From: Clostridia bacterium
GTDB taxonomy: Bacteria; Bacillota; Clostridia; Christensenellales; Aristaeellaceae
Direction of reading: 5' to 3'
Assembly: GCA_017395685.1 (NCBI GenBank)
Contig: JAFQOD010000049.1
Location: 1-55,534, forward strand
DNA: 55,534 nucleotides
Made by a program: the position numbers and the translations under genes. The notes beneath the pieces are model-generated. The model was not told the DNA's origin. It saw only the letters and a list, made by a program, of their open reading frames with translations, and did no database searches. Below are positions 17,075-24,194 of this stretch, piece by piece. Each line of letters opens with the position of its first letter. The stretch's first letter is position 1.

Positions 17075-17284
17075 TTACTGACAGCCGTTGAGCAGGGCGC
17101 ACAGGGCGTCATACTGCTGGCGGTGATGCTGGGCCACCTGGGCGGCCATATTCTTCAGCTGGGCATCCTGAAATTGATTGGCATAATTCTGGGCCACCCG
17201 GCAGCTCATGGCCACATGGGTCAATTGATCCTCCAGCACGGTCAGATCCTTGCTGGTCAGGCCGCATCCGCATCCGTTCTGCAT
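17075..17284 (-). CDS. Small CotF-like spore coat protein
   Basis: A 69-aa protein that starts with a Cys-rich MQNGCGCGL and continues as a helical segment. TVLEDQLTHVAMSCRVAQNYANQ and the following AAQVAQHHRQQYDAL resemble half of a CotF/ferritin-like helical domain. It lies 14 bp upstream of the larger CotF-family gene, in the same orientation with one terminator. The cysteines could support cross-linking in the coat. The assignment rests on the neighbour and the helical pattern and is less certain than for the larger protein. Confidence 0.65.
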   Translation of the reverse strand: MQNGCGCGLTSKDLTVLEDQLTHVAMSCRVAQNYANQFQDAQLKNMAAQVAQHHRQQYDALCALLNGCQ

Positions 17285-17374
17285 AACAGATCCCTCCTTT
17301 TTCTTGGTCCATCCCTATTGTGGCCCAAATCGGCGGCCCTTATGCCCCGAAATTATTCCTACGGAGGAAGCAAG

Positions 17375-18514
17375 ATGAAAAATTGGCAATTGTATCGGCT
17401 GCTGCTCCATTTTCTGCCGAAAAAAGGCGATATCCGTGAAACCACCCTGCCCCCCGAGGCCAGCCGGGAGGCCCTGCGTATCCTGAAAAAGCATCGCTGC
17501 CTGGGGGCCAGTTTGTGCCTGTTTAATGAAGCAGGGATTACAGGCGGCCTTGCCTTCGGCGCTGCCCGGAAAAACGGCGCCCCTGCCGGAATGGATACCA
17601 TCTATCGCTCCGCCTCCGTGAGCAAATTCATCACCGCCCTGGGGGCCATGAAGCTGAAGGAGCAGGGAAAATTGGATCTGGACCGGGATATCGGGGAATA
17701 TTTCCCCCATAATCTGCGCCATCCCAAAGCACCGGATACGATGATCACCCTGCGGATGCTGCTTTCCCATACCGGGGGCATCCATGACGGCGCCGCCTAT
17801 AATAACGGCATCGGCCGGGGGGAACGCCTGGATTCCCTGCTGCAAGGGGATAGCTTCACCCAGCATCTGCCCCATGAAAAATGGGAATATTCCAATTTCG
17901 GGGCAGGCATCGCCGGTGCAGTGATGGAAGCGGCCCTGGGAATGGATTTTGAACGGCTGATGCAGGAAACGGTGTTCCAGCCCCTGCAGGTGAAGGCCAC
18001 CTATTATCCCCAGAAGACGGAAGGGCTGCTGGCGGATGCCTGCCGCATCCTTCCCCCTCAGAAGGACCCTAATTTTGATGCAGAAAAGCGGAAGAATCGT
18101 CCCCTGCCCGAAGCCGGGGTGGATCCCCAGGCCCATTATGCCCTGGCCCACGGCAATCTGTGCCTGACGGCGGGGGATCTGGCAAAATTGGGGATCGCCG
18201 GCATGATCCCCGGCTTCCTGACGGAAGAAAGCCTGCAGGAAATGCGCCGGATCATCGCCCCCTTCGGGGAGCGGGCCCGCAATCTTTCCCAGGGGATAGG
18301 CACCTTCATTCTGCAGGATGCCGCCATCTCCCCCCGGCCCCTCTTCGGTCATCAGGGCATGGCCTACGGGGCGGTGCACGGGGTATTCTTTGATCCGGAA
18401 ACCAAAAAGGGCCTGGCGCTGCTCACCACCGGGGCCAGCGAGGCCAGGCGGGGCGTGCTGGCTGATCTGAATAAGGATCTGATCTGTCTTTTCCTGGGGG
18501 ATCATCATGGATAA
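17375..18514 (+). CDS. Serine hydrolase of the beta-lactamase/penicillin-binding-protein fold (class C-like)
   Basis: A 379-aa protein with the active-site serine S81 and lysine K84 in SVSK (SxxK), the tyrosine motif Y172-S-N in WEYSNFGAG, and a FGHQGMAYG motif near the C-terminus in the place of KTG. This is the pattern of family S12/esterase-type proteins rather than a true resistance beta-lactamase. There is no obvious signal peptide, so it probably acts in the cytoplasm as an esterase or peptidase. The ATG at 17375 follows GGAGG (17363-17367); longer readings to 17060 run over the convergent coat genes. Its last 8 bp overlap recX. Confidence 0.85.
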   Translation: MKNWQLYRLLLHFLPKKGDIRETTLPPEASREALRILKKHRCLGASLCLFNEAGITGGLAFGAARKNGAPAGMDTIYRSASVSKFITALGAMKLKEQGKLDLDRDIGEYFPHNLRHPKAPDTMITLRMLLSHTGGIHDGAAYNNGIGRGERLDSLLQGDSFTQHLPHEKWEYSNFGAGIAGAVMEAALGMDFERLMQETVFQPLQVKATYYPQKTEGLLADACRILPPQKDPNFDAEKRKNRPLPEAGVDPQAHYALAHGNLCLTAGDLAKLGIAGMIPGFLTEESLQEMRRIIAPFGERARNLSQGIGTFILQDAAISPRPLFGHQGMAYGAVHGVFFDPETKKGLALLTTGASEARRGVLADLNKDLICLFLGDHHG

Positions 18515-19100
18515 AATCATTGAAATTCAGCGAAAGGCCGGGGTGGCCAGGGTCAGCTTCCTGTCCGGGGAAATGCTCAAAATCCCCTCTCCCCTGTTTC
18601 TGGAGCGCAGGCTGCGTCAGGGGGAAGTGATGGATCCCGCCGCATACCGTCTGTTCATGCAGCAGCGGGGCTATCCCCATGCGCTGGAGGCGGCCATGAA
18701 ATATCTGGCCCTCCGGGAGCGCAGCATGGCGGAGGTACGCGCCCGGCTGAAGCGATCCTGCTATGATGAAATGACCATCGAAAAGGTGCTGGATGTGCTG
18801 TCCGCCCATGAATTGATCTCCGATTCCCGGTTCGCAGAATCCTGGGCCCTGAGCCGCAGCAAAAAATACGGCAAATCCCGCATCGCCCAGGAATTGCGGA
18901 TCAAGGGGGTCAGCAACGATCAGGCCCAGGCCGCCCTTTCCCATCTGTCGGAGGAGGATGAAATCGCCCGGGCTGCAGAGCAGGCCAGAAAGCTTTCCAG
19001 AAGAATGGCGGATCCCCAGAAGATCATCCAGGCCCTGATCCGCCGGGGCTACAGCTGGAGCATCGCCAAAAAGGCACTGCAGAAAATGAACGGAAAATAA
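18507..19100 (+). CDS. recX: Regulatory protein RecX
   Basis: A 197-aa RecX-family protein that modulates RecA filaments. The family's three-helix repeats are recognisable: AAMKYLALRERSMAEVRARLKR, then VLDVLSAHELISDSRFAESWALSR, the GKSRIAQELRIKGV segment, and a final repeat ending RRGYSWSIAKKAL. The N-terminal 50 residues are an extra basic/beta region common in Bacillota RecX. The start overlaps the end of the serine hydrolase by 8 bp, so the two are translationally linked. recA is not in the window. A strong terminator follows at once. Confidence 0.9.
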   Translation: MDKIIEIQRKAGVARVSFLSGEMLKIPSPLFLERRLRQGEVMDPAAYRLFMQQRGYPHALEAAMKYLALRERSMAEVRARLKRSCYDEMTIEKVLDVLSAHELISDSRFAESWALSRSKKYGKSRIAQELRIKGVSNDQAQAALSHLSEEDEIARAAEQARKLSRRMADPQKIIQALIRRGYSWSIAKKALQKMNGK

Positions 19101-19101
19101 A

Positions 19102-19135
19102 AAAGCAGGATGGAAAAAATCCATCCTGTTTTTTT
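19102..19135. terminator. Bidirectional terminator between recX and the L,D-transpeptidase gene
   Basis: A perfect 9-bp stem CAGGATGGA/TCCATCCTG (19106-19114/19120-19128) with an A5 loop is followed by T7 on the plus strand, and by CTTTTTT on the minus strand. It serves the convergent genes on both sides. Confidence 0.9.
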
Positions 19136-19150
19136 GTAGCAATTGCATTT

Positions 19151-19597
19151 TCAAGGCAATATCCGCACTTCCGTCCCCAAGGGAATCAGATCATACAGCC
19201 TTTGGGCGTCATCCTCCCCAAGGGCGATGCACCCTGCCGTCCAATCGGAGGCCGTGCCCCCGCCGTGGATATAGATTTCTCCGCCCAGGGCGCTGCCCCA
19301 GGGGGGCCGCTCTCCCCGGGACGCCCGATCCCGGATGCAGCGCAGCAAATCCTCCGCCGCCCCCATGCGAATGACGTCCCCTTCATTGGGATAGCTGACG
19401 CCCAGGGAAGGGCCATACTTGCCCCTCTTTTTCAGGCAGATGAAGTAAGCCCCCTCCGGGGTTTTGCCATCCCCTTCTTTTTCTTTGGGGCCCACAGGAT
19501 GGGCGCCCAGGGCAATGGGGCAGGAAAAAATATCGTTTCTCTCTCCATCCGTCACCGTAAGACGGCGTTTTTGCTTTTCAATCAGAATTTTCAGCAT
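19151..19597 (-). CDS. L,D-transpeptidase (YkuD) catalytic-domain protein
   Basis: A 148-aa protein that is essentially one YkuD domain. The catalytic histidine is H111 in IYIHGGG, and the nucleophile cysteine is C123 in WTAGCIALG, the TxGC form of the motif. Such enzymes cross-link or cleave peptidoglycan through L,D bonds, or attach proteins to it. No signal peptide or membrane anchor is visible. For a cell-wall enzyme this is odd: it may be exported in an unrecognised way, anchored through its partner, or act on a cytoplasmic substrate. Its ATG comes one base after the stop of the DUF554 gene, so it is translationally coupled to that membrane protein. Confidence 0.85.
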   Translation of the reverse strand: MLKILIEKQKRRLTVTDGERNDIFSCPIALGAHPVGPKEKEGDGKTPEGAYFICLKKRGKYGPSLGVSYPNEGDVIRMGAAEDLLRCIRDRASRGERPPWGSALGGEIYIHGGGTASDWTAGCIALGEDDAQRLYDLIPLGTEVRILP

Positions 19598-19598
19598 A

Positions 19599-20276
19599 TC
19601 AGAAAATATAAATCAGGAACAGAGGGGTAAGAATGGCGGGCAGCATATCCCCCACCGGGATGTGATCCTTGCGGATCATATTCAGGCCGATGCCCATGAT
19701 CAGAAGGCCGCCCACGGCGCTCATTTCCGTCACCGCCCGATCGGTGAGGATGGGCTGCACCACCTGGGCAAGCAGCGCTATGCTGCCCTGATACAAAAGC
19801 ACCGCCAGGGCGGAGAGCATCACCCCGGGGCCCATGGTGCTGGCCAGGATGATGCTGTTCACCCCGTCCAGGATGGATTTGGCGATCAGGGTGCTGTGAT
19901 CCCCCCGAAGGCCGGAATCCAGGCTGCCCACGATGGCCATGGCCCCCACGCAGTACATCAGGGATGCGGTAACAAAGCCCTTGCCGAAGCTGTCATCCTC
20001 CCCATGGGCAAAGCGCTTTTGCAGCTTCTGCCCCAGCCGGTCCAGCCCCCGCTCAATATGCAGCAGCACACCGATCACCCCGCCGATGACGATGGCCAGA
20101 ATCACCAGCATCACATTTTCCGTTTTCAATGCGCCCTGGATGCCAATCAGCATCACGCACAGGCCCATGCCCTTCATCAGGGTATCCTTCAGCTGCTGGG
20201 GGATGCCCTTCCGCAGCATCAGCCCGATGAGGGAACCTACGATTACCGCCGCTGCATTGATAAGCGTACCAATCAT
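19599..20276 (-). CDS. DUF554-family integral membrane protein
   Basis: A 225-aa protein with about seven hydrophobic segments, starting MIGTLINAAAVIVGSLIGL, a start typical of DUF554 (YdfK/YqgA) proteins. Their function is unproven; a transport role is inferred for the family. The ATG at 20276 is chosen because the family starts there and AGAGGAT lies just upstream; a longer in-frame reading to 20453 would cross the promoter at 20330-20338. It is co-transcribed with the L,D-transpeptidase gene, whose start follows by one base. Confidence 0.88.
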   Translation of the reverse strand: MIGTLINAAAVIVGSLIGLMLRKGIPQQLKDTLMKGMGLCVMLIGIQGALKTENVMLVILAIVIGGVIGVLLHIERGLDRLGQKLQKRFAHGEDDSFGKGFVTASLMYCVGAMAIVGSLDSGLRGDHSTLIAKSILDGVNSIILASTMGPGVMLSALAVLLYQGSIALLAQVVQPILTDRAVTEMSAVGGLLIMGIGLNMIRKDHIPVGDMLPAILTPLFLIYIF

Positions 20277-20329
20277 ACATGATCCTCTTTTCCCATGATA
20301 AAGCGCCCGGCCCGGAACGCTGCCCCAAC

Positions 20330-20338
20330 AGTATAGCA
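20330..20338 (-). promoter_or_regulatory. Extended -10 promoter of the DUF554/L,D-transpeptidase operon
   Basis: On the minus strand TGCTATACT forms an extended -10 (hexamer 20330-20335). No good -35 is present 17 bp upstream. It lies about 55 bp before the ATG at 20276. Confidence 0.5.
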
Positions 20339-20382
20339 CGATCATTCCAGACCGGGGCGATTTTTCGTGCATTTCCTTTGTA

Positions 20383-20931
20383 TTAAATCCAGTTTTCCCC
20401 CAGCTTCCGTGCAGCACAGAGGGCATCCGGATCCTGCGCTGCGGGGATTTCATTGGTATGCAGGCTCATTACCGGATCGGCGATTTCCTTTGCACCCATG
20501 GAACGCAGCAGCATTTTTGCCGTTTTTACGGCCTGCTCCGGCCCGCCGTCCCCGCCGCCGCAAAGCAGGATCGCCCCTTTTTTCGGCTTTCTGATCAGGG
20601 AGACGCCCTGGAATTTCCGGGCGCAGTAATATACCTGCAGCCGGCTGAGCAGGGAAAGCATCGGCCCCGTCAGTTCCGAATAATACAGGGGGGATGCGAT
20701 GACAATGCAATCGCTTTCCTCAATCAGGCCATAAATTTTCTGCATATCATCCCGGATGGCGCAGGCAGGATGATCCCAGCAATACCGGCAATCCACGCAA
20801 GGGGAAATATCCCTTTTATCATAGGCCCTGATGAGGGTATATTCCCCCTTAAGCCCTTCCAGAAAGGCAGAAAGCAGCGCCGCCGTATCCCCGTTTTTCC
20901 GGGGGGAGCCATCAAAAATCAGCGTTTTCAT
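20383..20931 (-). CDS. NADPH-dependent FMN reductase / flavodoxin-fold oxidoreductase
   Basis: A 182-aa flavoprotein of the multimeric flavodoxin (WrbA/iron-sulfur flavoprotein-like) type. The N-terminus GSPRKNGDTAALL is the FMN phosphate-binding loop. CVDCRYCWDHPAC is a cysteine cluster of the kind seen in NADPH-dependent FMN reductases of clostridia. SPLYYSELTGPM is the isoalloxazine-contact region. Probable role: electron transfer or quinone/flavin reduction in the cytoplasm. It is the last gene of an operon in which successive genes overlap by 4 bp (22926 to 20383). Confidence 0.85.
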   Translation of the reverse strand: MKTLIFDGSPRKNGDTAALLSAFLEGLKGEYTLIRAYDKRDISPCVDCRYCWDHPACAIRDDMQKIYGLIEESDCIVIASPLYYSELTGPMLSLLSRLQVYYCARKFQGVSLIRKPKKGAILLCGGGDGGPEQAVKTAKMLLRSMGAKEIADPVMSLHTNEIPAAQDPDALCAARKLGENWI

Positions 20932-21419
20932 GCTTCAAAATAGGCAATCACATGGGAAACGGCCTCTTCCGTCACCGGCAGATCCTCCTTGCTCCTGGCC
21001 ACATCGATCAGGCCCTGCATATCGGCAGGGCGATCCTGCTTCTTTTCCAGGAAGGAAAGCAGCTTTTCCATCATCATCCGGTAGAGGGGCTTCAGCTTAT
21101 CCATATCCAGGCCGCCCCGGATCATGAAAACAGGGCCATCGCCGCAGCCATTCTTTTTGCCGATTTTCCCGGCCGCTTCCTCCGTATGGGAGGCCATGCC
21201 CACGGCGCAGACGGCCTTGGCGGCATAGCGGCGCTTCGCCTTCTTCCAGCCCTTGAGAATGCCGGCCATCATCCAGCCCATGAAAAGGATTTCATCCCCC
21301 TTGGCCAGATGCGTCCTTGCCTCCTGAAGGGAATAGACGGGCAGATTCAGCTTCTCTCCCAGCAGCTGGGCGTATGCTTTGGTATGTCCCGCATGGGATT
21401 CAAATACGATGGCTTTCAT
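20928..21419 (-). CDS. Flavodoxin-like protein
   Basis: A 163-aa protein with a flavodoxin-type start (KAIVFESHAGHTKAYAQLLGEKL) in which the usual phosphate loop is S-HAGHT-K. The next strands include GDEILFMGWMMAG and AVCAVGMASH. It resembles protoporphyrinogen-oxidase/flavodoxin-domain proteins of about 160 aa. It lies between the FMN reductase and the NUDIX gene, overlapping each by 4 bp, and may pass electrons to or from the FMN reductase. The C-terminal third is helical and basic. The substrate is unknown. Confidence 0.75.
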   Translation of the reverse strand: MKAIVFESHAGHTKAYAQLLGEKLNLPVYSLQEARTHLAKGDEILFMGWMMAGILKGWKKAKRRYAAKAVCAVGMASHTEEAAGKIGKKNGCGDGPVFMIRGGLDMDKLKPLYRMMMEKLLSFLEKKQDRPADMQGLIDVARSKEDLPVTEEAVSHVIAYFEA

Positions 21420-21892
21420 TGCAGTTGCTCCTTCCTGATTTTGGCCACACAGGCCCGCAATAGCGGCAGAATCACCGGAGAAATCTGGTCATCCCCGGGC
21501 AGCTCATCCAATTGGAACCATTTAAGATCGGTGACTTCCTCCTGCTGCATGGAAAAATCCCCTTCAAAATCCCGGCACAGATAGGAAAAGATCACCATGG
21601 ATACCTGATCCCCGTTGGGATAGGTGAAATCGAATTCCGGGCCGGAAAAGGTATCGATCAAATCCAGCTTCCGGGCAATGAGCCCCGTTTCTTCCTGCAG
21701 TTCCCGGCGGGCGGCATCCTCCACCCTCTCGCTCAGCTCCACCGAGCCGCCGTGATCGCTCCACAGCCCGTTATCCTTCCGCCGCTGCAAAAGCAGCCGG
21801 CCGTCCCGGTAGATGAATACGCTGGCCCCCACCATCAGCAGCTTCTGATGGCCCACAATTTTTCGCAGATCCATGATATAGCCCATGATCAA
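21416..21892 (-). CDS. NUDIX hydrolase
   Basis: A 158-aa pyrophosphohydrolase acting on a nucleoside diphosphate linked to another moiety. The full NUDIX box is present: G49-x5-E55-x7-R63-E64-L65-x-E67-E68-x-G70-L71. It ends with a typical VTDLKWFQLDELP segment. The N-terminal MIMGYIMDLRKIVG is the form seen in ADP-ribose/CoA-type NUDIX proteins of clostridia, but the substrate cannot be fixed. It overlaps both neighbours by 4 bp. Confidence 0.9.
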   Translation of the reverse strand: MIMGYIMDLRKIVGHQKLLMVGASVFIYRDGRLLLQRRKDNGLWSDHGGSVELSERVEDAARRELQEETGLIARKLDLIDTFSGPEFDFTYPNGDQVSMVIFSYLCRDFEGDFSMQQEEVTDLKWFQLDELPGDDQISPVILPLLRACVAKIRKEQLQ

Positions 21893-22926
21893 CGATCCTC
21901 CATGGCGTAAATATTCACCCGGTATATACCCTGGGCATACATATCGCTATCGTTGGGCACCTGCATCTGCCCCAGATGCTGAAGGCCCAGCTTTTCGCAT
22001 ACCCGTCGGGAGGCCGTATTGCGCACATCATTGGTGATCAGGGCGATCTTCATTTGATGATAGCGCATCACCGGCAGCAGCAGCCGGCAGGCCCGGCCTG
22101 CATAGCCCTGACCGCGGTATTTTTCATCCACGCTGTAGCCGATATTGCCCCCCACATACAGCCCGGGGGTGTAGCCGATGCGCAGATCGATCTTGCCGAT
22201 CACCTCGCTGCCCCGGGCAATATGGAACAGATAGGCAGGCACATATTTTTTCACCGGATCCGCCGGCGCCTTGGTATGGCAGATCAGGCGGATTTCCCCA
22301 TCGCTAAGATCGGGCAGATCCATAAAGCCATGGAACCTGCAGGGCAGCTTTTTCATCTCCCAGGCCTTCAATAGATGGTGATACTGTTCCCGGGTGATGG
22401 CATAGGTGTATTCATTGCCGGGCACCCCATCCTTTTCCTTGGCAGGGCGCACGCCAAAGGCCAGATCGCTCTTTTCCATGCCCAGCCGCAGCATCACCCG
22501 TTGGGAGGGCGCATTCCGCTCATCGCAATGGGCGATTACCCGCCTGGCCCCCATTTCTTCAAAGGCAAAACGCATCAGTTCCCTGCCCATTTCGGTGACG
22601 TAGCCCTTGCCCCGATGCTCCGGGGTGAGAATCCAGCCGATCTCCGCCTCATCCTCTCCCCAGTATTCCACACTGCCGTCCCCCAGGGTTTCCCCCGTTT
22701 CCTTCAGCACGATACAGAATTCCCGGGCGCGGACAGGGGCTTTCCCCCACTCACCCACCGCATAGGAAAGAAAGCGATGGGCGTCGGATTCCGGGGTGGT
22801 GCCGGGATGGCCCCAGTGATAGAGATATTTTACCGTATCCGGATCCGAGGAAATTTTCAGGATCAGGGGATAATCCCCCTCCTCAAAGGGACGCAGGATC
22901 AGGCGTTCAGTTTCCAGCCGGTTCAT
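21889..22926 (-). CDS. Tandem GNAT acetyltransferase (two RimJ/RimL-type domains)
   Basis: A 345-aa protein made of two N-acetyltransferase domains. The first (about 1-175) begins RLETERLILRPFEEGDYPLI and has the acetyl-CoA loop EHRGKGYVTEMGRELM (Q/RxxGxG/A). The second (about 190-345) has DEKYRGQGYAGRACRLLLPV and ends NDVRNTASRRVCEKLGL, a typical GNAT C-terminus. Each half looks complete, so this is a fusion rather than an error. It is the first gene of the four-gene overlapping operon. The substrate is unknown. It is 73 bp downstream of rpmA with a terminator between, so its own promoter is likely but was not identified. Confidence 0.88.
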   Translation of the reverse strand: MNRLETERLILRPFEEGDYPLILKISSDPDTVKYLYHWGHPGTTPESDAHRFLSYAVGEWGKAPVRAREFCIVLKETGETLGDGSVEYWGEDEAEIGWILTPEHRGKGYVTEMGRELMRFAFEEMGARRVIAHCDERNAPSQRVMLRLGMEKSDLAFGVRPAKEKDGVPGNEYTYAITREQYHHLLKAWEMKKLPCRFHGFMDLPDLSDGEIRLICHTKAPADPVKKYVPAYLFHIARGSEVIGKIDLRIGYTPGLYVGGNIGYSVDEKYRGQGYAGRACRLLLPVMRYHQMKIALITNDVRNTASRRVCEKLGLQHLGQMQVPNDSDMYAQGIYRVNIYAMEDR

Positions 22927-22943
22927 TTTTTTTCTCCTTTAAA

Positions 22944-22987
22944 ATTGCAAAAAGGGCCGCCGCTATGAATCATAGCGGGCAGCCCTT
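22944..22987 (-). terminator. Terminator of the rplU-prp-rpmA operon
   Basis: The outer stem AAGGGC/GCCCTT (22952-22957/22982-22987) encloses an inner CCGCTATGA/TCATAGCGG stem. On the minus strand it is followed by TTTTTGC. Confidence 0.85.
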
Positions 22988-22999
22988 CTGTTGCCTTGC

Positions 23000-23299
23000 T
23001 TACTGGGCGGCAGTTTCGGTGGCGACGGGATGCACGCTCACCTGCTTATCAAACTTGCCCTTGCGTTCGAAACGCATGATGCCGTCAACCTTGGCGAACA
23101 GGGTATCATCCTTACCGATGCCCACGTTCAGGCCGGGATGCACTTTGGTGCCCCGCTGACGGACCAGGATGTTGCCGGCCAGAACGAACTGACCATCGGC
23201 ACGCTTCGGGCCAAGACGCTTGCTTTCGCTGTCGCGGCCGTTACGGGTGGAACCCATACCTTTTTTATGGGCGAAAAGCTGAAGATTAAGCTTCAACAT
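23000..23299 (-). CDS. rpmA: 50S ribosomal protein L27 with cleavable N-terminal extension
   Basis: A 99-aa L27, whose N-terminal arm reaches the peptidyl-transferase centre. It begins [14 protein letters not shown]. In Bacillota the extension up to LQxFA is removed by the protease Prp, leaving the HKKG arm, and the expected site A10/H11 is intact. The rest ([31 protein letters not shown]) is standard. It is co-transcribed with rplU and prp, and the protease gene lies between the two ribosomal genes in the usual order. Confidence 0.97.
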   Translation of the reverse strand: MLKLNLQLFAHKKGMGSTRNGRDSESKRLGPKRADGQFVLAGNILVRQRGTKVHPGLNVGIGKDDTLFAKVDGIMRFERKGKFDKQVSVHPVATETAAQ

Positions 23300-23317
23300 T
23301 GCTTGCTTCCTCCAATT

Positions 23318-23632
23318 TCAATTTTCTTTGAGCTGAAGATATTCGGGATAGGCATCCGTTAGATCCCGCAGGCCCTGGATCACGGTGCGGAAGATCACCT
23401 GGGTATCATGGCTGGCCTGATCTTTTTCAATCAGCACCTGCATATACCCTTCATCCACCTTTGCCTTCCCCTTTACCCCGGCCACACTTTCCAGCGCATT
23501 TACGCAGGTGGTGGTGAGAATGGAGACGGCGGCGCAGATGATATCGGATCCTTCTTCGGCATATCCTGCGTGGCCCTTGCATTCAAAGCCCAGGATCTGC
23601 TCCCCGGCCCGAATGATTTTTGCGCGGATCAT
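23318..23632 (-). CDS. prp: Ribosomal-processing cysteine protease Prp
   Basis: A 104-aa cysteine protease that removes the N-terminal extension of L27. The catalytic histidine H21 in GHAGYAE and cysteine C33 in GSDIICAAVS are at the family positions (H22 and C34 in Staphylococcus aureus). The remainder, including LLIEKDQ-like and PEYLQL segments, matches in length. Its substrate is encoded 18 bp downstream. The overlap of function and position makes the assignment firm. Confidence 0.95.
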   Translation of the reverse strand: MIRAKIIRAGEQILGFECKGHAGYAEEGSDIICAAVSILTTTCVNALESVAGVKGKAKVDEGYMQVLIEKDQASHDTQVIFRTVIQGLRDLTDAYPEYLQLKEN

Positions 23633-23643
23633 GGGAAATTCGC

Positions 23644-23949
23644 TTACGCGTTCACGCCGGTGATTTCCACCTGGGTGAAGGGCTGACGATGGCCAGCCTT
23701 GCGGCGATAATTCTTCTTGCTCTTATACTTGAAGACGACGATCTTTTCGCCCTTGCCATGGCGAACAACCTTACCGGTCACGGTAGCGCCTTCGATGTAG
23801 GGGGAGCCCACTTCGATGGTTTCGCCGGAGAGCATCATCACGGGGAAGGAGACGATGTCGCCAACTTCGTTTTCAAGCTTTTCGATGTAGATGGTGTCAC
23901 CCTCGGACACGCGGTACTGTTTGCCGCCAGTCGCAATAATCGCGTACAT
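23644..23949 (-). CDS. rplU: 50S ribosomal protein L21
   Basis: A 101-aa L21 starting [14 protein letters not shown], with the family end [21 protein letters not shown]. The ATG at 23949 is preferred over an in-frame start three codons upstream because it matches the universal L21 start and lies correctly behind AAAGGAGGTGC. It is the first gene of rplU-prp-rpmA, with a structured leader (23950-24068) that probably gives autogenous control. Confidence 0.97.
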   Translation of the reverse strand: MYAIIATGGKQYRVSEGDTIYIEKLENEVGDIVSFPVMMLSGETIEVGSPYIEGATVTGKVVRHGKGEKIVVFKYKSKKNYRRKAGHRQPFTQVEITGVNA

Positions 23950-24068
23950 GGACAGCACCTCCTTTATTTATACTCGCCGGACTTCCCTGGAGGGAAAGGA
24001 TGGCATCTTGCAGCCATGGGGCGCTATATCAGGGCATAGCTTTAGGAGCCCCCTCCGAGCGGCTTACC
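23950..24068 (-). ncRNA. L21 leader (ribosomal-protein autoregulatory 5' UTR), candidate
   Basis: The roughly 120-nt untranslated region between the promoter and rplU has two clear hairpins: ATGGC...GCCAT (24000-24017) and TTCCCT/AGGGAA (23983-23996). GTCCGGCGAGT then runs just ahead of the ribosome-binding site. The position and the pattern fit the L21 leader known upstream of rplU in Bacillota. The assignment is from memory of the consensus, not a model search. Confidence 0.6.
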
Positions 24069-24073
24069 AAAGA

Positions 24074-24102
24074 ATGATATCATATCCTGCAGAAAATGTC
24101 AA
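24074..24102 (-). promoter_or_regulatory. rplU operon promoter (TTGACA-N17-TATCAT)
   Basis: On the minus strand TTGACA (24097-24102) and TATCAT (24074-24079) are separated by exactly 17 bp. Transcription would start near 24067, giving the L21 leader. Confidence 0.85.
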
Positions 24103-24194
24103 TCATTTTCCGGATATTTTTCGCTTTTCTCAGATGATTTTTTCTTTCTTTTTCCTTCCCGTCTGCACAGGCGCCCTGAGCTTCGCACAATAAA

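Noticed and set aside
17375-18514. Antibiotic-resistance beta-lactamase
   Set aside because: SxxK and YSN are present but no KTG and no signal peptide; the FGHQG motif fits esterase-like S12 proteins.
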